Below are positions 36,459 through 44,308 of a DNA stretch of 64,000 nt, one piece after another (within the stretch, counting starts at the first letter, position 1; each line of letters starts with the position of its first letter). The stretch comes from Vibrio cortegadensis (GTDB taxonomy: Bacteria > Pseudomonadota > Gammaproteobacteria > Enterobacterales > Vibrionaceae). A model generated the notes under the pieces. That model was given only the letters and a program-made list of their open reading frames with translations. It was not told the origin of the DNA and did no database searches. Where the stretch lies: the NCBI RefSeq assembly GCF_024347395.1, contig NZ_AP025472.1, positions 992,001 to 1,056,000 on the forward strand. Direction: 5' to 3'. Both the position numbers and the translations under genes were made by a program.

Positions 36459-37742
36459 TTATTTTGAGGCGAAACATTGGTCATCATTTAAGGCAGAATC
36501 AATGGCATGAATTAATGCCTCGATATGCTCTGGTTGGCTTATATAAGGTGGCATCATGTAGATGAGTTTACCAAATGGGCGGATCCAAACACCATGTTCC
36601 ACAAATAGAGCTTGAATATTTTCCATGTTAACTGGGCGATGAGTTTCAACGACTCCGATAGCTCCAAGCCAACGAACATCTTTCACTAACTCATGTTTTG
36701 TTAGTGGCGGTAGCTGTTTTGAAAATTGCTCTTCAATCATCTTTGTTTGTTTTTGCCAGTCACCTTGCTCGATCAAATCTAAACTTGCCGAAGCCACTGA
36801 GCAAGCCAGCGGATTTCCCATGAAGGTAGGGCCGTGCATAAAACATCCTGCTTCGCCTCCACATACCGTATCTGCGACTTGTTTGCTCGCTAAAGTGGCT
36901 GATAGTGTCATATAGCCACCAGTTAATGCCTTACCTACACACATGATATCCGGTTGAATTCCAGAGTGTTCACTAGCAAACAATTTACCTGTACGTCCGA
37001 ACCCAGTCGCGATTTCATCTAAAATCAGGAGTACATTGAACTCGTCACACAATAAGCGTACTTGCTTGAGAAACTCAGGATGATAGATACGCATCCCGCC
37101 CGCACCTTGAACAATAGGCTCTAAAATAACAGCGGCTATTTGCGAGTGGTGGTCGGTGATTTTCTGCTTAAAATCGTCAATATCAGTATCATCCCACGGC
37201 TGCCAATATTCCGTTTTTGGCGAGTTTGCAAAAATATGTTCAGGTAAAAAACCTTTATAGAGGCTATGCATTGAATTGTTGGGATCAGTCACTGACATCG
37301 CCGCGAAAGTATCCCCGTGATAGCCGTCTCTTAATGTCAGGAACTTTGGTCGCTGCTCCCCTTTGGCATGCCAGTACTGTAGGGCCATTTTTAAACTCAC
37401 TTCTACAGCGACCGAACCGGAATCGGCAAGGAAAACATGTTCAAGATTATCAGGGGCAAGTTTAAGCAGTTTTTTGCAGGTATCGATTGCAGGTTGATGA
37501 GTGATACCACCAAACATGACATGAGATATTTTATCGATCTGCTGGTGGGCGGCTTGGTTAAGGTGAGGATGGTTGTAACCGTGAATGGCAGACCACCAAG
37601 AAGACATACCATCAATAAGTCGTTTACCGTTCTCAAGTTCAATGAATACGCCATCAGCATTTGTGACAGGATAGCAAGTGAGCGGGTTCAGTGTTGATGT
37701 ATAAGGGTGCCAGATGTGTTGACGGTCAAATTCGAGATCCAT
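36459..37742 (-). CDS. bioA: Adenosylmethionine-8-amino-7-oxononanoate aminotransferase
   Basis: This PLP enzyme converts KAPA to DAPA with SAM as amino donor in biotin synthesis. The protein is 427 aa from the ATG at 37742 (MDLEFDRQHIWHPYTS), with GGA 6 nt upstream; ATGs at 37748 and 37760 are also possible. The enzyme shows DGMSSWWSAIHGYNHP, the aspartate in LLILDEIATGFGRTG and the PLP Lys in CVGKALTGGYM. It is read divergently from bioBFCD across a shared BirA operator, the E. coli arrangement. Confidence 0.95.
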   Translation of the reverse strand: MDLEFDRQHIWHPYTSTLNPLTCYPVTNADGVFIELENGKRLIDGMSSWWSAIHGYNHPHLNQAAHQQIDKISHVMFGGITHQPAIDTCKKLLKLAPDNLEHVFLADSGSVAVEVSLKMALQYWHAKGEQRPKFLTLRDGYHGDTFAAMSVTDPNNSMHSLYKGFLPEHIFANSPKTEYWQPWDDTDIDDFKQKITDHHSQIAAVILEPIVQGAGGMRIYHPEFLKQVRLLCDEFNVLLILDEIATGFGRTGKLFASEHSGIQPDIMCVGKALTGGYMTLSATLASKQVADTVCGGEAGCFMHGPTFMGNPLACSVASASLDLIEQGDWQKQTKMIEEQFSKQLPPLTKHELVKDVRWLGAIGVVETHRPVNMENIQALFVEHGVWIRPFGKLIYMMPPYISQPEHIEALIHAIDSALNDDQCFASK

Positions 37743-37779
37743 AGCCATTCCATAATGCATTGTGTAAATATTAACCACT

Positions 37780-37810
37780 TGTAAACTTGTGTTTTTGTTG
37801 ATCGTTGACA
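37780..37810. promoter_or_regulatory. Biotin operator (BirA site) in the bioA-bioB intergenic region
   Basis: TGTAAACT, 15 bp, CGTTGACA closely matches the known proteobacterial BirA consensus TGTAAACC-N14-15-GGTTTACA, with 7 of 8 and 6 of 8 matches. It overlaps the -35 element of the bioB promoter. BirA bound to biotinyl-AMP would repress both divergent transcripts. Confidence 0.8.
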
Positions 37811-37832
37811 GTCTACTGTTTGTCGGTAGACT
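37805..37832 (+). promoter_or_regulatory. Putative sigma-70 promoter of bioBFCD
   Basis: The -35 element TTGACA (37805-37810) is a consensus hexamer, followed after 16 bp by TAGACT (37827-37832) as -10. It lies 58 bp before the bioB start and overlaps the BirA site. Confidence 0.65.
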
Positions 37833-37889
37833 AGCCAAGTAGCAATGCACATATTATTAAAATATCAATAGTGGAATAAGGATCGGCAC

Positions 37890-38942
37890 GTGGAAGTTCG
37901 TCATGACTGGACAGTAGAAGAAGTTCGAAAGCTTTTGGATAAGCCTTTTATGGATTTGTTGTTTGAAGCGCAAGTTATCCACCGTCAACATCAACAGCAT
38001 AATCACGTTCAAGTGAGCACTCTATTATCTATTAAAACGGGCGCTTGTCCTGAAGATTGTAAGTACTGCCCACAAAGTGCTCACTATCGTACCGATGTCG
38101 ATCGTGAAAGATTAATGGAAGTTGAACGCGTGCTAGATGCCGCTGAAAAAGCGAAGAAAGCAGGTTCAACACGCTTCTGCATGGGCGCAGCATGGAAAAA
38201 CCCAAAAGAGCGTGATATGCCACACTTGATGGAAATGATCAAAGGTGTGAAAGGGATGGGTTTAGAGACCTGTATGACGCTAGGGATGCTGACCCCAGAC
38301 CAAGCTGAAGAGTTGGCAACAGCTGGTTTGGATTACTACAATCACAACCTTGATACGTCACCTGAATTTTATGGCAGCATCATTACCACGCGTACTTACC
38401 AAGATCGCTTAGATACACTTTCCCACGTTCGTGATGCGGGAATGAAAATTTGTTCTGGCGGTATTATTGGTATGGGTGAAAGCACTAATGATCGCGCAGG
38501 ACTACTGGTTGAGCTTGCTAACTTGCCAGTGCAGCCTGAGAGTGTGCCAATCAATATGCTGGTCAAAGTCAAAGGCACGCCAATGGAAAACGTTGATGAC
38601 GTTGAACCATTTGATTTCATTAAGTTGATCGCAATTGCTCGAATCATGATGCCGAAATCAGCAGTACGTTTGTCTGCTGGCCGAGAAAACATGAATGAGC
38701 AGATGCAAACTCTGTGCTTCATGGCCGGTGCTAACTCAATATTTTACGGATGTAAGCTACTTACGACGCCAAATCCAGATGAAGATAGTGATATGCAGCT
38801 ATTTAAAAAGCTGGGTATTAATAGTGAGCAAGTAAGCCAAAAACCGGATGAAATTCAAGAGAACGACTTACTTGATCAAGTCGTTGAACGTGTCGCTTCA
38901 CGTCCTTCGAAAGACGACATTTTTTATGATGCCAGCGTTTAG
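37890..38942 (+). CDS. bioB: Biotin synthase
   Basis: This 350-aa radical-SAM enzyme inserts sulfur into dethiobiotin. The SAM cluster motif is CPEDCKYC (about residues 53-60). The auxiliary iron-sulfur cluster ligands lie in FCMGAAWKNP, MTLGML and RLSAGR. The GTG start at 37890 has AAGGA about 8 nt upstream. The gene is first in bioBFCD. Confidence 0.97.
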   Translation: MEVRHDWTVEEVRKLLDKPFMDLLFEAQVIHRQHQQHNHVQVSTLLSIKTGACPEDCKYCPQSAHYRTDVDRERLMEVERVLDAAEKAKKAGSTRFCMGAAWKNPKERDMPHLMEMIKGVKGMGLETCMTLGMLTPDQAEELATAGLDYYNHNLDTSPEFYGSIITTRTYQDRLDTLSHVRDAGMKICSGGIIGMGESTNDRAGLLVELANLPVQPESVPINMLVKVKGTPMENVDDVEPFDFIKLIAIARIMMPKSAVRLSAGRENMNEQMQTLCFMAGANSIFYGCKLLTTPNPDEDSDMQLFKKLGINSEQVSQKPDEIQENDLLDQVVERVASRPSKDDIFYDASV

Positions 38943-40086
38943 TTCACGCATTAAATTCGCCCTTGAGCAGAGACGTAATCAAGGGCTCACTCGCGTGTTG
39001 CAGCCAATGTCATCAGGTAATCAAACGCGCTTTGTGCATGATGGTAAGCCATTTATTAATTTCTCTAATAACGACTATTTAGGGCTCGCTGGCGATCCTG
39101 AATTGATTCGAGCTTGGAAGGAAGGGCTTGATCAATTTGGAGCCGGGAGTGGCGCATCACCGCTAGTCACGGGGTTTAGTTCCGCTCATCAGAACCTTGA
39201 ATCCAAGCTTTGTGAATGGCTAGGTTTTGAAAGAGCCATTCTTTTCAATTCAGGGTTTAGTGCTAATCAAGCATTGATATTCTCCTTACTTGATAAGCAA
39301 GATATTCTGATTCAGGACAAATTAAATCACGCATCGTTGATGGAAGCCGGGATGTTATCGGCTGCAAGCTTAAAGAGATTCAGACATAACGATACAGAAC
39401 ACCTTTCATCAATACTGGCGGCATCAGATAGTGCGCTTGTGGTGACAGAAGGCGTGTTTAGTATGGATGGCGATACGGCTTCTCTCAAACCAATTAAAAC
39501 GTTGTGTGAACAAAATAACGCATGGTTAGCGGTCGACGATGCCCATGGTATCGGTATACATGGCGAGAATGGCGCAGGGAGCTGCTCACAAGTAGATGTT
39601 AAACCTGATTTATTAGTGGTGACCTTTGGAAAAGCGGTCGGGCTTTCAGGGGCAGCGATACTATGCAGTGCAGATGTTGGTGATTACTTGACTCAGTTTG
39701 CAAGACATCACGTTTATTCTACAGCACTTCCTCCCGCTCAGGCTCATGCAATCAGTCATGCGATTTCCATGATTCAGTCTCAACAATGGCGAAGAGATAA
39801 GTTAAGTGACTTGCAAGAGTTGTATTCAGAGAGATTGGCTGGACTGGCAGGCTTTACCGAGACGATAACGCCTATTAAACCATTTATCTGTGGATCATCG
39901 GATCAAGCCGTAGGGATTGCGAACGGTTTAAAAGACAAAGGGTTATGGGTAACGGCTATTCGTCCTCCAACGGTTCCTAACGGGCTCGCGAGACTAAGAA
40001 TTACCTTAACCGCTAAGCATACCAACAGTGATATTTTGGCCTTAGCCGAAGCGATCACCGCAGCCGTAGAGATCCAGAATCAATGA
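38926..40086 (+). CDS. bioF: 8-amino-7-oxononanoate synthase
   Basis: This 386-aa PLP enzyme condenses pimeloyl-ACP with alanine to KAPA. The start is ATG 38926 or the adjacent 38929, overlapping the end of bioB by 17 or 14 bp; an upstream in-frame extension lies within bioB and is rejected. Motifs: FSNNDYLGLA, the GAGSGASPLVTG loop, VDDAHGIG with the PLP Asp and His, and the PLP Lys in VVTFGKAVGLSGA. It is translationally coupled to bioB and bioC. Confidence 0.95.
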   Translation: MMPAFSSRIKFALEQRRNQGLTRVLQPMSSGNQTRFVHDGKPFINFSNNDYLGLAGDPELIRAWKEGLDQFGAGSGASPLVTGFSSAHQNLESKLCEWLGFERAILFNSGFSANQALIFSLLDKQDILIQDKLNHASLMEAGMLSAASLKRFRHNDTEHLSSILAASDSALVVTEGVFSMDGDTASLKPIKTLCEQNNAWLAVDDAHGIGIHGENGAGSCSQVDVKPDLLVVTFGKAVGLSGAAILCSADVGDYLTQFARHHVYSTALPPAQAHAISHAISMIQSQQWRRDKLSDLQELYSERLAGLAGFTETITPIKPFICGSSDQAVGIANGLKDKGLWVTAIRPPTVPNGLARLRITLTAKHTNSDILALAEAITAAVEIQNQ

Positions 40087-40901
40087 AATGTGAAGTGTTA
40101 ATGGATTCACCTGTGATCAATAAAAAACCAGTACAAGATAAATCGGCTATTGCTCAAGCCTTTGGTAAAGCCGCTGAATCTTATGATAAGCATGCAGAAT
40201 TTCAACGAGATGTCGGTCAGCGATTACTTGATAAATTGCCACAGGACCTAACGGGTCTGGCAGTTTTGGACTTAGGTTGTGGAACTGGATACTTCTCTTA
40301 TGAATTAGCCAAACGAGGCGCAAAGTTGACTTGTGCTGACTTGTCACAGGCGATGCTCCAACAAGCAGAAGTAAGGTGTGGATCGATGGTTTCCGACTAT
40401 CGCCAAGCGGATGCTGAATGTCTACCGTTTGATGACGACTCTTTCGATGTCGTCTTTTCCAGCTTAGCGCTTCAGTGGTGTGATGATTTATCAGTACCAC
40501 TGCGCGAAATTAAGCGTGTCACTAAATCTAGTGGTCACTGCGTATTTTCAACACTAATTAAGGGATCGTTATTTGAACTAAGCCAAGCGTGGTCAAAAAT
40601 TGATACACATCAACACGTGAATGAGTTTATTTGTATCAATCAGGTAAAAATTGCGTTAGCGCAATCTTACTGCTTGAAGCATCAATTAGACTTGCCCTCC
40701 ATCACAGTTTGGTACGATACCGCTTTTGAATTAATGCGTGATCTTAAGGGGATTGGTGCGAACCACGTAAGCGGACGCTCACATGGTTTGACCAGTCGCA
40801 AAGTATTACAGCAAGTTGAACATGAATACCGAGAGTTTCAAAACCAACAAGGTCTTTTACCAGCAACATATCAAGTTTGTTTAGGGGTTATTAATCTATG
40901 A
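40083..40901 (+). CDS. bioC: Malonyl-ACP O-methyltransferase BioC
   Basis: This 272-aa SAM-dependent enzyme methylates malonyl-ACP to start pimelate synthesis on the fatty-acid machinery. Motif I is VLDLGCGTGYFS (about residues 60-71), followed by LTCADLSQAML and FDVVFSSLALQWCDD. The start overlaps the bioF stop as ATGA; an internal ATG at 40101 is possible. AFGKAAESYDKHAEFQRDVG is typical of the BioC N terminus. Confidence 0.94.
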   Translation: MKCEVLMDSPVINKKPVQDKSAIAQAFGKAAESYDKHAEFQRDVGQRLLDKLPQDLTGLAVLDLGCGTGYFSYELAKRGAKLTCADLSQAMLQQAEVRCGSMVSDYRQADAECLPFDDDSFDVVFSSLALQWCDDLSVPLREIKRVTKSSGHCVFSTLIKGSLFELSQAWSKIDTHQHVNEFICINQVKIALAQSYCLKHQLDLPSITVWYDTAFELMRDLKGIGANHVSGRSHGLTSRKVLQQVEHEYREFQNQQGLLPATYQVCLGVINL

Positions 40902-41584
40902 TTGATGCATTTTTTATTGCAGGTACGGATACCGAAGTAGGTAAAACAGTCGGTTCAAAGGCTATTTTACAGGCACTAGCTGCCAAAGGTTTATCGACGG
41001 TTGGCTACAAGCCAGTTGCTGCCGGAAGTAAAAAAACTGAACAAGGGCTGCGTAACTCAGACGCGTTGCATTTACAGCAAGCGGCGACCAATGACGTAGC
41101 ATATGAAGATGTAAATCCATACGCTTTATTGCTGCCGTGCTCTCCACATATTGCTGCTAAGCATGAAGATGTGACCATTGAGTATCCTTTGTTAAGTGAG
41201 AAACTTGCTCAACATAAAGAGATTTCAGACATTGTACTGGTTGAAGGTGCTGGTGGCTGGAGAGTTCCTATTTCGGATACTGAATGCTTGTCGACTTGGG
41301 TAAAACAAGAGAAATTGCCAGTTGTTCTTGTTGTGGGTATCAAGCTAGGCTGCTTGAGCCATGCCATGCTAACGGCTGAAACTATCATTGCTGATGGTTT
41401 AAATCTTGTGGGTTGGGTGGCTAACCGTATTAATCCAGGTACTGAGCATTATGCTGATATTATCGGCATGTTGGAAGATAAGATTGATGCACCTAAACTT
41501 GGTGAAATTCCTTATGTACCAAATGTTAAGTCGAGAGATATTGGCAAATACATTAATGTCGATCCCATTCTAGCTTTAGCGTAA
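40898..41584 (+). CDS. bioD: ATP-dependent dethiobiotin synthetase
   Basis: This 228-aa enzyme closes the ureido ring of dethiobiotin from DAPA and CO2. The P-loop is GTDTEVGKT (about residues 8-16). Further motifs are VGYKPVAAG and VEGAGGWRVPI. The ATG overlaps the bioC stop by 4 bp. It is the last gene of bioBFCD and is followed by a strong terminator. Confidence 0.96.
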   Translation: MIDAFFIAGTDTEVGKTVGSKAILQALAAKGLSTVGYKPVAAGSKKTEQGLRNSDALHLQQAATNDVAYEDVNPYALLLPCSPHIAAKHEDVTIEYPLLSEKLAQHKEISDIVLVEGAGGWRVPISDTECLSTWVKQEKLPVVLVVGIKLGCLSHAMLTAETIIADGLNLVGWVANRINPGTEHYADIIGMLEDKIDAPKLGEIPYVPNVKSRDIGKYINVDPILALA

Positions 41585-41614
41585 GTCTCGCTTTGGCATA
41601 AATCTTAGACAAAT

Positions 41615-41648
41615 AAAAAGGGCTACGTGATTCGTAGCCCTTTTTTTG
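41615..41648. terminator. Terminator after bioD, also serving the opposite gene
   Basis: The 8-bp stem GGGCTACG / CGTAGCCC is flanked by A5 and T8 and can terminate both strands between convergent genes. Confidence 0.9.
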
Positions 41649-41681
41649 TCGTTAAATTCCGTCTTAAATCGATTATAACGG

Positions 41682-41849
41682 TTACTTGTCGTTAGTTAGC
41701 CCCATAAGAGCTTGTTGCATTTCACTGATCTGTTGCTGGGTGTGCGTATCAGTTTTTATGCCAAGTTGCTGTTTTGCTTCATCTTCGGATATACCTAAGT
41801 GGCAGCAGAGTAGGTCAATTGCCATCTCAAAATTAGTGCCTTCAACCAT
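41682..41849 (-). CDS. Conserved-looking 55-aa hypothetical protein
   Basis: A 55-codon frame runs from ATG 41849 to TAA 41682-41684. Its ribosome-binding site is excellent: AAAGGA followed by 7 nt before the ATG. The product is soluble, acidic and helical (MVEGTNFEMAIDLLCCHLGI, then SEDEAKQQLG and a Gln-rich helix), with a Cys-Cys pair at about 15-16. A terminator lies just downstream in the right orientation. An open frame on the plus strand over the same bases (41686-41904) has no such signals. The family is not recognised; the pattern recalls small helical DNA- or protein-binding adaptors, which is only a guess. Confidence 0.72.
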   Translation of the reverse strand: MVEGTNFEMAIDLLCCHLGISEDEAKQQLGIKTDTHTQQQISEMQQALMGLTNDK

Positions 41850-42105
41850 GATCTTATCCTTTCCTTGCGCTTGGGGTATGTTTCGTATATCACTAATAGA
41901 CTGAATCTAACCCTATTGTTACCACATCTCAATAAGACCAAAGTCTAAGGAGTTTAGTGAACAGAGAAACGTCAGTAATTAAATGTTTCAATTTACTACT
42001 TAACCTTGTTTTCCAAATCTAAGACTATATGTATATATTCATCGTGTGTGAGAGCTATACTCCACGTATAACATAAAAATAAGAAGTTTCCTTCGGAGAA
42101 AAGTA

Positions 42106-42972
42106 ATGAAACGAGTAATGTTGTTCTTAGCAACCAACCTAGCGGTTGTGATGGTGCTGAGTGTTGTTCTGAATATTGTTTATGCTGTCACTGGGATGCA
42201 ACCAGGTAGTCTTTCTGGTCTGCTACTAATGGCGGCAGTGTTTGGCTTTGGTGGTTCTTTTATCTCTTTGCTGATGTCAAAGAAAATGGCACTGCGTTCA
42301 GTGGGCGGTTCTGTTATTGAAAGTCCTCGCAATGAAACGGAACATTGGCTGATGGAAACCGTGAGCCGTCAAGCGCAGCAAGTGGGTATTGGGATGCCAA
42401 CCGTTGCGATTTATGACTCTCCAGACATTAATGCTTTTGCAACAGGTGCGAAGCGTGATGATTCATTAGTTGCGGTCTCAACAGGTTTGCTGCATAGCAT
42501 GACTCGTGATGAGGCAGAAGCGGTATTAGCGCATGAAGTGAGCCACATTGCTAATGGGGATATGGTGACGATGACTCTGATGCAAGGTGTGGTCAATACC
42601 TTTGTTATCTTCTTATCCCGCTTTATCGCTAACATCGTCGCATCTAATGATAGCGAAGAGGGCGAAGGCGGAAGCAACATGATGGTTTATTTTGGTGTTT
42701 CAATGGTACTAGAATTGGTCTTCGGCTTCTTAGCAAGCTTCATTACAATGTGGTACAGCCGTCATCGAGAGTTTCATGCCGATGCAGGTGCTGCGCAATT
42801 AGTGGGCAAGCAGAAAATGATCGCCGCATTAGAACGATTGAAGGTAAGCCATGAGCCACAACTTGAAGGGTCAATGATGGCATTTGGTATCAATGGTAAG
42901 CGTTCAATGACGGAGTTGCTGATGAGTCACCCGCCACTTGATAAGCGAATTGAATCATTACGTAATATGTAA
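42106..42972 (+). CDS. htpX: Membrane zinc metalloprotease HtpX
   Basis: This 288-aa M48 protease takes part in inner-membrane protein quality control. Two N-terminal transmembrane helices (about 4-24 and 36-56) precede the zinc motif LAHEVSHIANGD at about 141-152. Two further hydrophobic segments (about 155-180 and 195-218) and the third zinc ligand in REFHADAGAA follow. In E. coli it is under CpxR control; GGAGAAAAGT precedes the ATG. Downstream is an operon that appears to be for membrane-lipid stress. Confidence 0.97.
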   Translation: MKRVMLFLATNLAVVMVLSVVLNIVYAVTGMQPGSLSGLLLMAAVFGFGGSFISLLMSKKMALRSVGGSVIESPRNETEHWLMETVSRQAQQVGIGMPTVAIYDSPDINAFATGAKRDDSLVAVSTGLLHSMTRDEAEAVLAHEVSHIANGDMVTMTLMQGVVNTFVIFLSRFIANIVASNDSEEGEGGSNMMVYFGVSMVLELVFGFLASFITMWYSRHREFHADAGAAQLVGKQKMIAALERLKVSHEPQLEGSMMAFGINGKRSMTELLMSHPPLDKRIESLRNM

Positions 42973-43002
42973 AACATCACGTGATCTAAATAAATTAAAT
43001 AC

Positions 43003-43032
43003 AAAGGCTTGGTTACTGACCAAGCCTTTTTT
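43003..43032 (+). terminator. Terminator after htpX
   Basis: The 11-bp stem AAAGGCTTGGT / ACCAAGCCTTT is followed by TTTT. Confidence 0.9.
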
Positions 43033-43062
43033 GTGCCTATTAGATGTGAATAAGAAAAATAC

Positions 43063-43130
43063 TTGTACAATTATTTTTTTGTACAATCTAAATTCTTGTA
43101 CTAACTTATACATAATGATTTTTTGTATAA
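43063..43130. promoter_or_regulatory. Array of TTGTACAA-type palindromes before the lipid-stress operon
   Basis: Two perfect copies of the 8-bp palindrome TTGTACAA begin at 43063 and 43079. Degenerate copies begin at 43096 (TTGTACTA), 43106 (TTATACAT) and 43123 (TTGTATAA), giving start-to-start spacings of 16, 17, 10 and 17. The last two also form an inverted repeat CTTATAC-N13-GTATAAG (43105-43131). The array occupies the whole promoter region of the gene starting at 43144. Tandem operators of this size would suit MerR-family CarH/LitR-type light-responsive repressors, which often control this gene set; this link is inferred. Confidence 0.6.
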
Positions 43131-43143
43131 GAGTGGTGTGGCG

Positions 43144-43563
43144 ATGAATATTGAAGTAGTGAGTGATATTTATCAGAAGTTAAGCCGAGACAACTTACAT
43201 CTGCTGGATGGCATTTACCATGATGATGTCGTTTTTGAAGATGCAGCACATCGGCTGGAAGGTTGGAATGAATTGTTAGATTACTTTGAATCGCTCTATC
43301 AAAATGTCCATCGATGCGACTTTGATATCCATACTCAGCAGCAAGTGGGAGATTCTGGGTTTCTAACTTGGTCAATGTCGTTGCAACACCCTAAGCTACA
43401 AGGTGGCCAAACCGTTACCGTCAATGGAGCCAGTCACTTAAAATTTCAGAATGATAAAGTGATTTATCACCGCGATTATTTTGACCTCGGAGAGATGATC
43501 TACGAAAACATTCCTCTGCTGGGAAGCGTTATTCGTTCAATCAAACAGAGGTTGGGCCAATGA
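43144..43563 (+). CDS. NTF2/SnoaL-like protein
   Basis: The protein has 139 aa from the ATG at 43144. It is a cone-shaped alpha+beta barrel family used for ligand binding or as small enzymes: an N-terminal helix (LLDGIYHDDVVFED), ALRLEGW-type strand (AAHRLEGWNELLDYF), and strands ending YHRDYFDLGEMIYE. The last motif is usual in the NTF2 protein that leads the SDR/FAD/DUF1365/Cfa cluster of vibrios and other light- or singlet-oxygen-responsive operons. It overlaps the next gene by 4 bp. Its substrate is unknown. Confidence 0.83.
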   Translation: MNIEVVSDIYQKLSRDNLHLLDGIYHDDVVFEDAAHRLEGWNELLDYFESLYQNVHRCDFDIHTQQQVGDSGFLTWSMSLQHPKLQGGQTVTVNGASHLKFQNDKVIYHRDYFDLGEMIYENIPLLGSVIRSIKQRLGQ

Positions 43564-44297
43564 AAAGTCATAACCTTAGCGTTTTTATTACAGGGGCAAC
43601 CTCTGGGATTGGTGAGCAACTCGCTTTAGATTATGCCTCGCAAGGATGGCACGTTTATGCATGTGGGCGTAATCAAGAAAAGCTCAATAGCCTTGTCACA
43701 TCAGGGCACAACATTACGCCATTGTGTTTTGATATTACCGATTTAGATCAGACCAAACAGAGGCTAGGGGCGTTAGATATAACAACCTCTCTTTGGATAA
43801 TGAATGCCGGTGATTGCGAATATATAGATAAAGGCATTATAGATGCTCAACTTATGGCAAGAGTGATGAGCGTGAATGTTATCGGACTGGCGAACTGCAT
43901 CGAATCAATCCAAGGGTATTTTAAGCCTAATGATCGATTGGTGATTGTGGGGTCAATAGCCAGTGAAGTCGCTCTACCTAGGGCGGAAGTCTATGGCGCA
44001 TCAAAAGCCGCAGTGAGCTATTTTGCTCGAAGCTTATCACTTAGTTTGAGTCCAAAAGGTGTTGACGTTTTGACGGTGTATCCAGGTTTTGTTCAAACAC
44101 CTTTGACGGCTAAAAATGATTTTCCTATGCCAATGTTAATCTCTGTTGAACAAGCCTCGAAAGCGATTCGCAATGGGGTAGCAAAAGGATGTAAAACGAT
44201 CTATTTCCCTAAACGATTTACTTATTTTTTACGAATGATTTCACTTCTGCCTTACCACTGGCAAACCATTTTAGTTTCTAAATTAATAAAAGATTAA
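43560..44297 (+). CDS. Short-chain dehydrogenase/reductase
   Basis: This 245-aa classical SDR has the cofactor loop TGATSGIGEQ (about 11-20), the NAG motif (MNAGDCEY), the catalytic Ser in VGSIASE and the YxxxK pair in YGASKAA. The ATG overlaps the previous stop. The C terminus (FTYFLRMISLLPYHWQ) is hydrophobic and could touch the membrane. The neighbours suggest a fatty-acyl or lipid-derived substrate; this is inferred. Confidence 0.88.
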   Translation: MKSHNLSVFITGATSGIGEQLALDYASQGWHVYACGRNQEKLNSLVTSGHNITPLCFDITDLDQTKQRLGALDITTSLWIMNAGDCEYIDKGIIDAQLMARVMSVNVIGLANCIESIQGYFKPNDRLVIVGSIASEVALPRAEVYGASKAAVSYFARSLSLSLSPKGVDVLTVYPGFVQTPLTAKNDFPMPMLISVEQASKAIRNGVAKGCKTIYFPKRFTYFLRMISLLPYHWQTILVSKLIKD

Positions 44298-44308
44298 AGG
44301 AGTTAATG

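Noticed and set aside
41686..41904. A 72-codon open frame on the plus strand between bioD and htpX
   Set aside because: It lacks a ribosome-binding site and runs opposite to the 55-aa frame at 41682-41849, which has a strong one and a normal composition.
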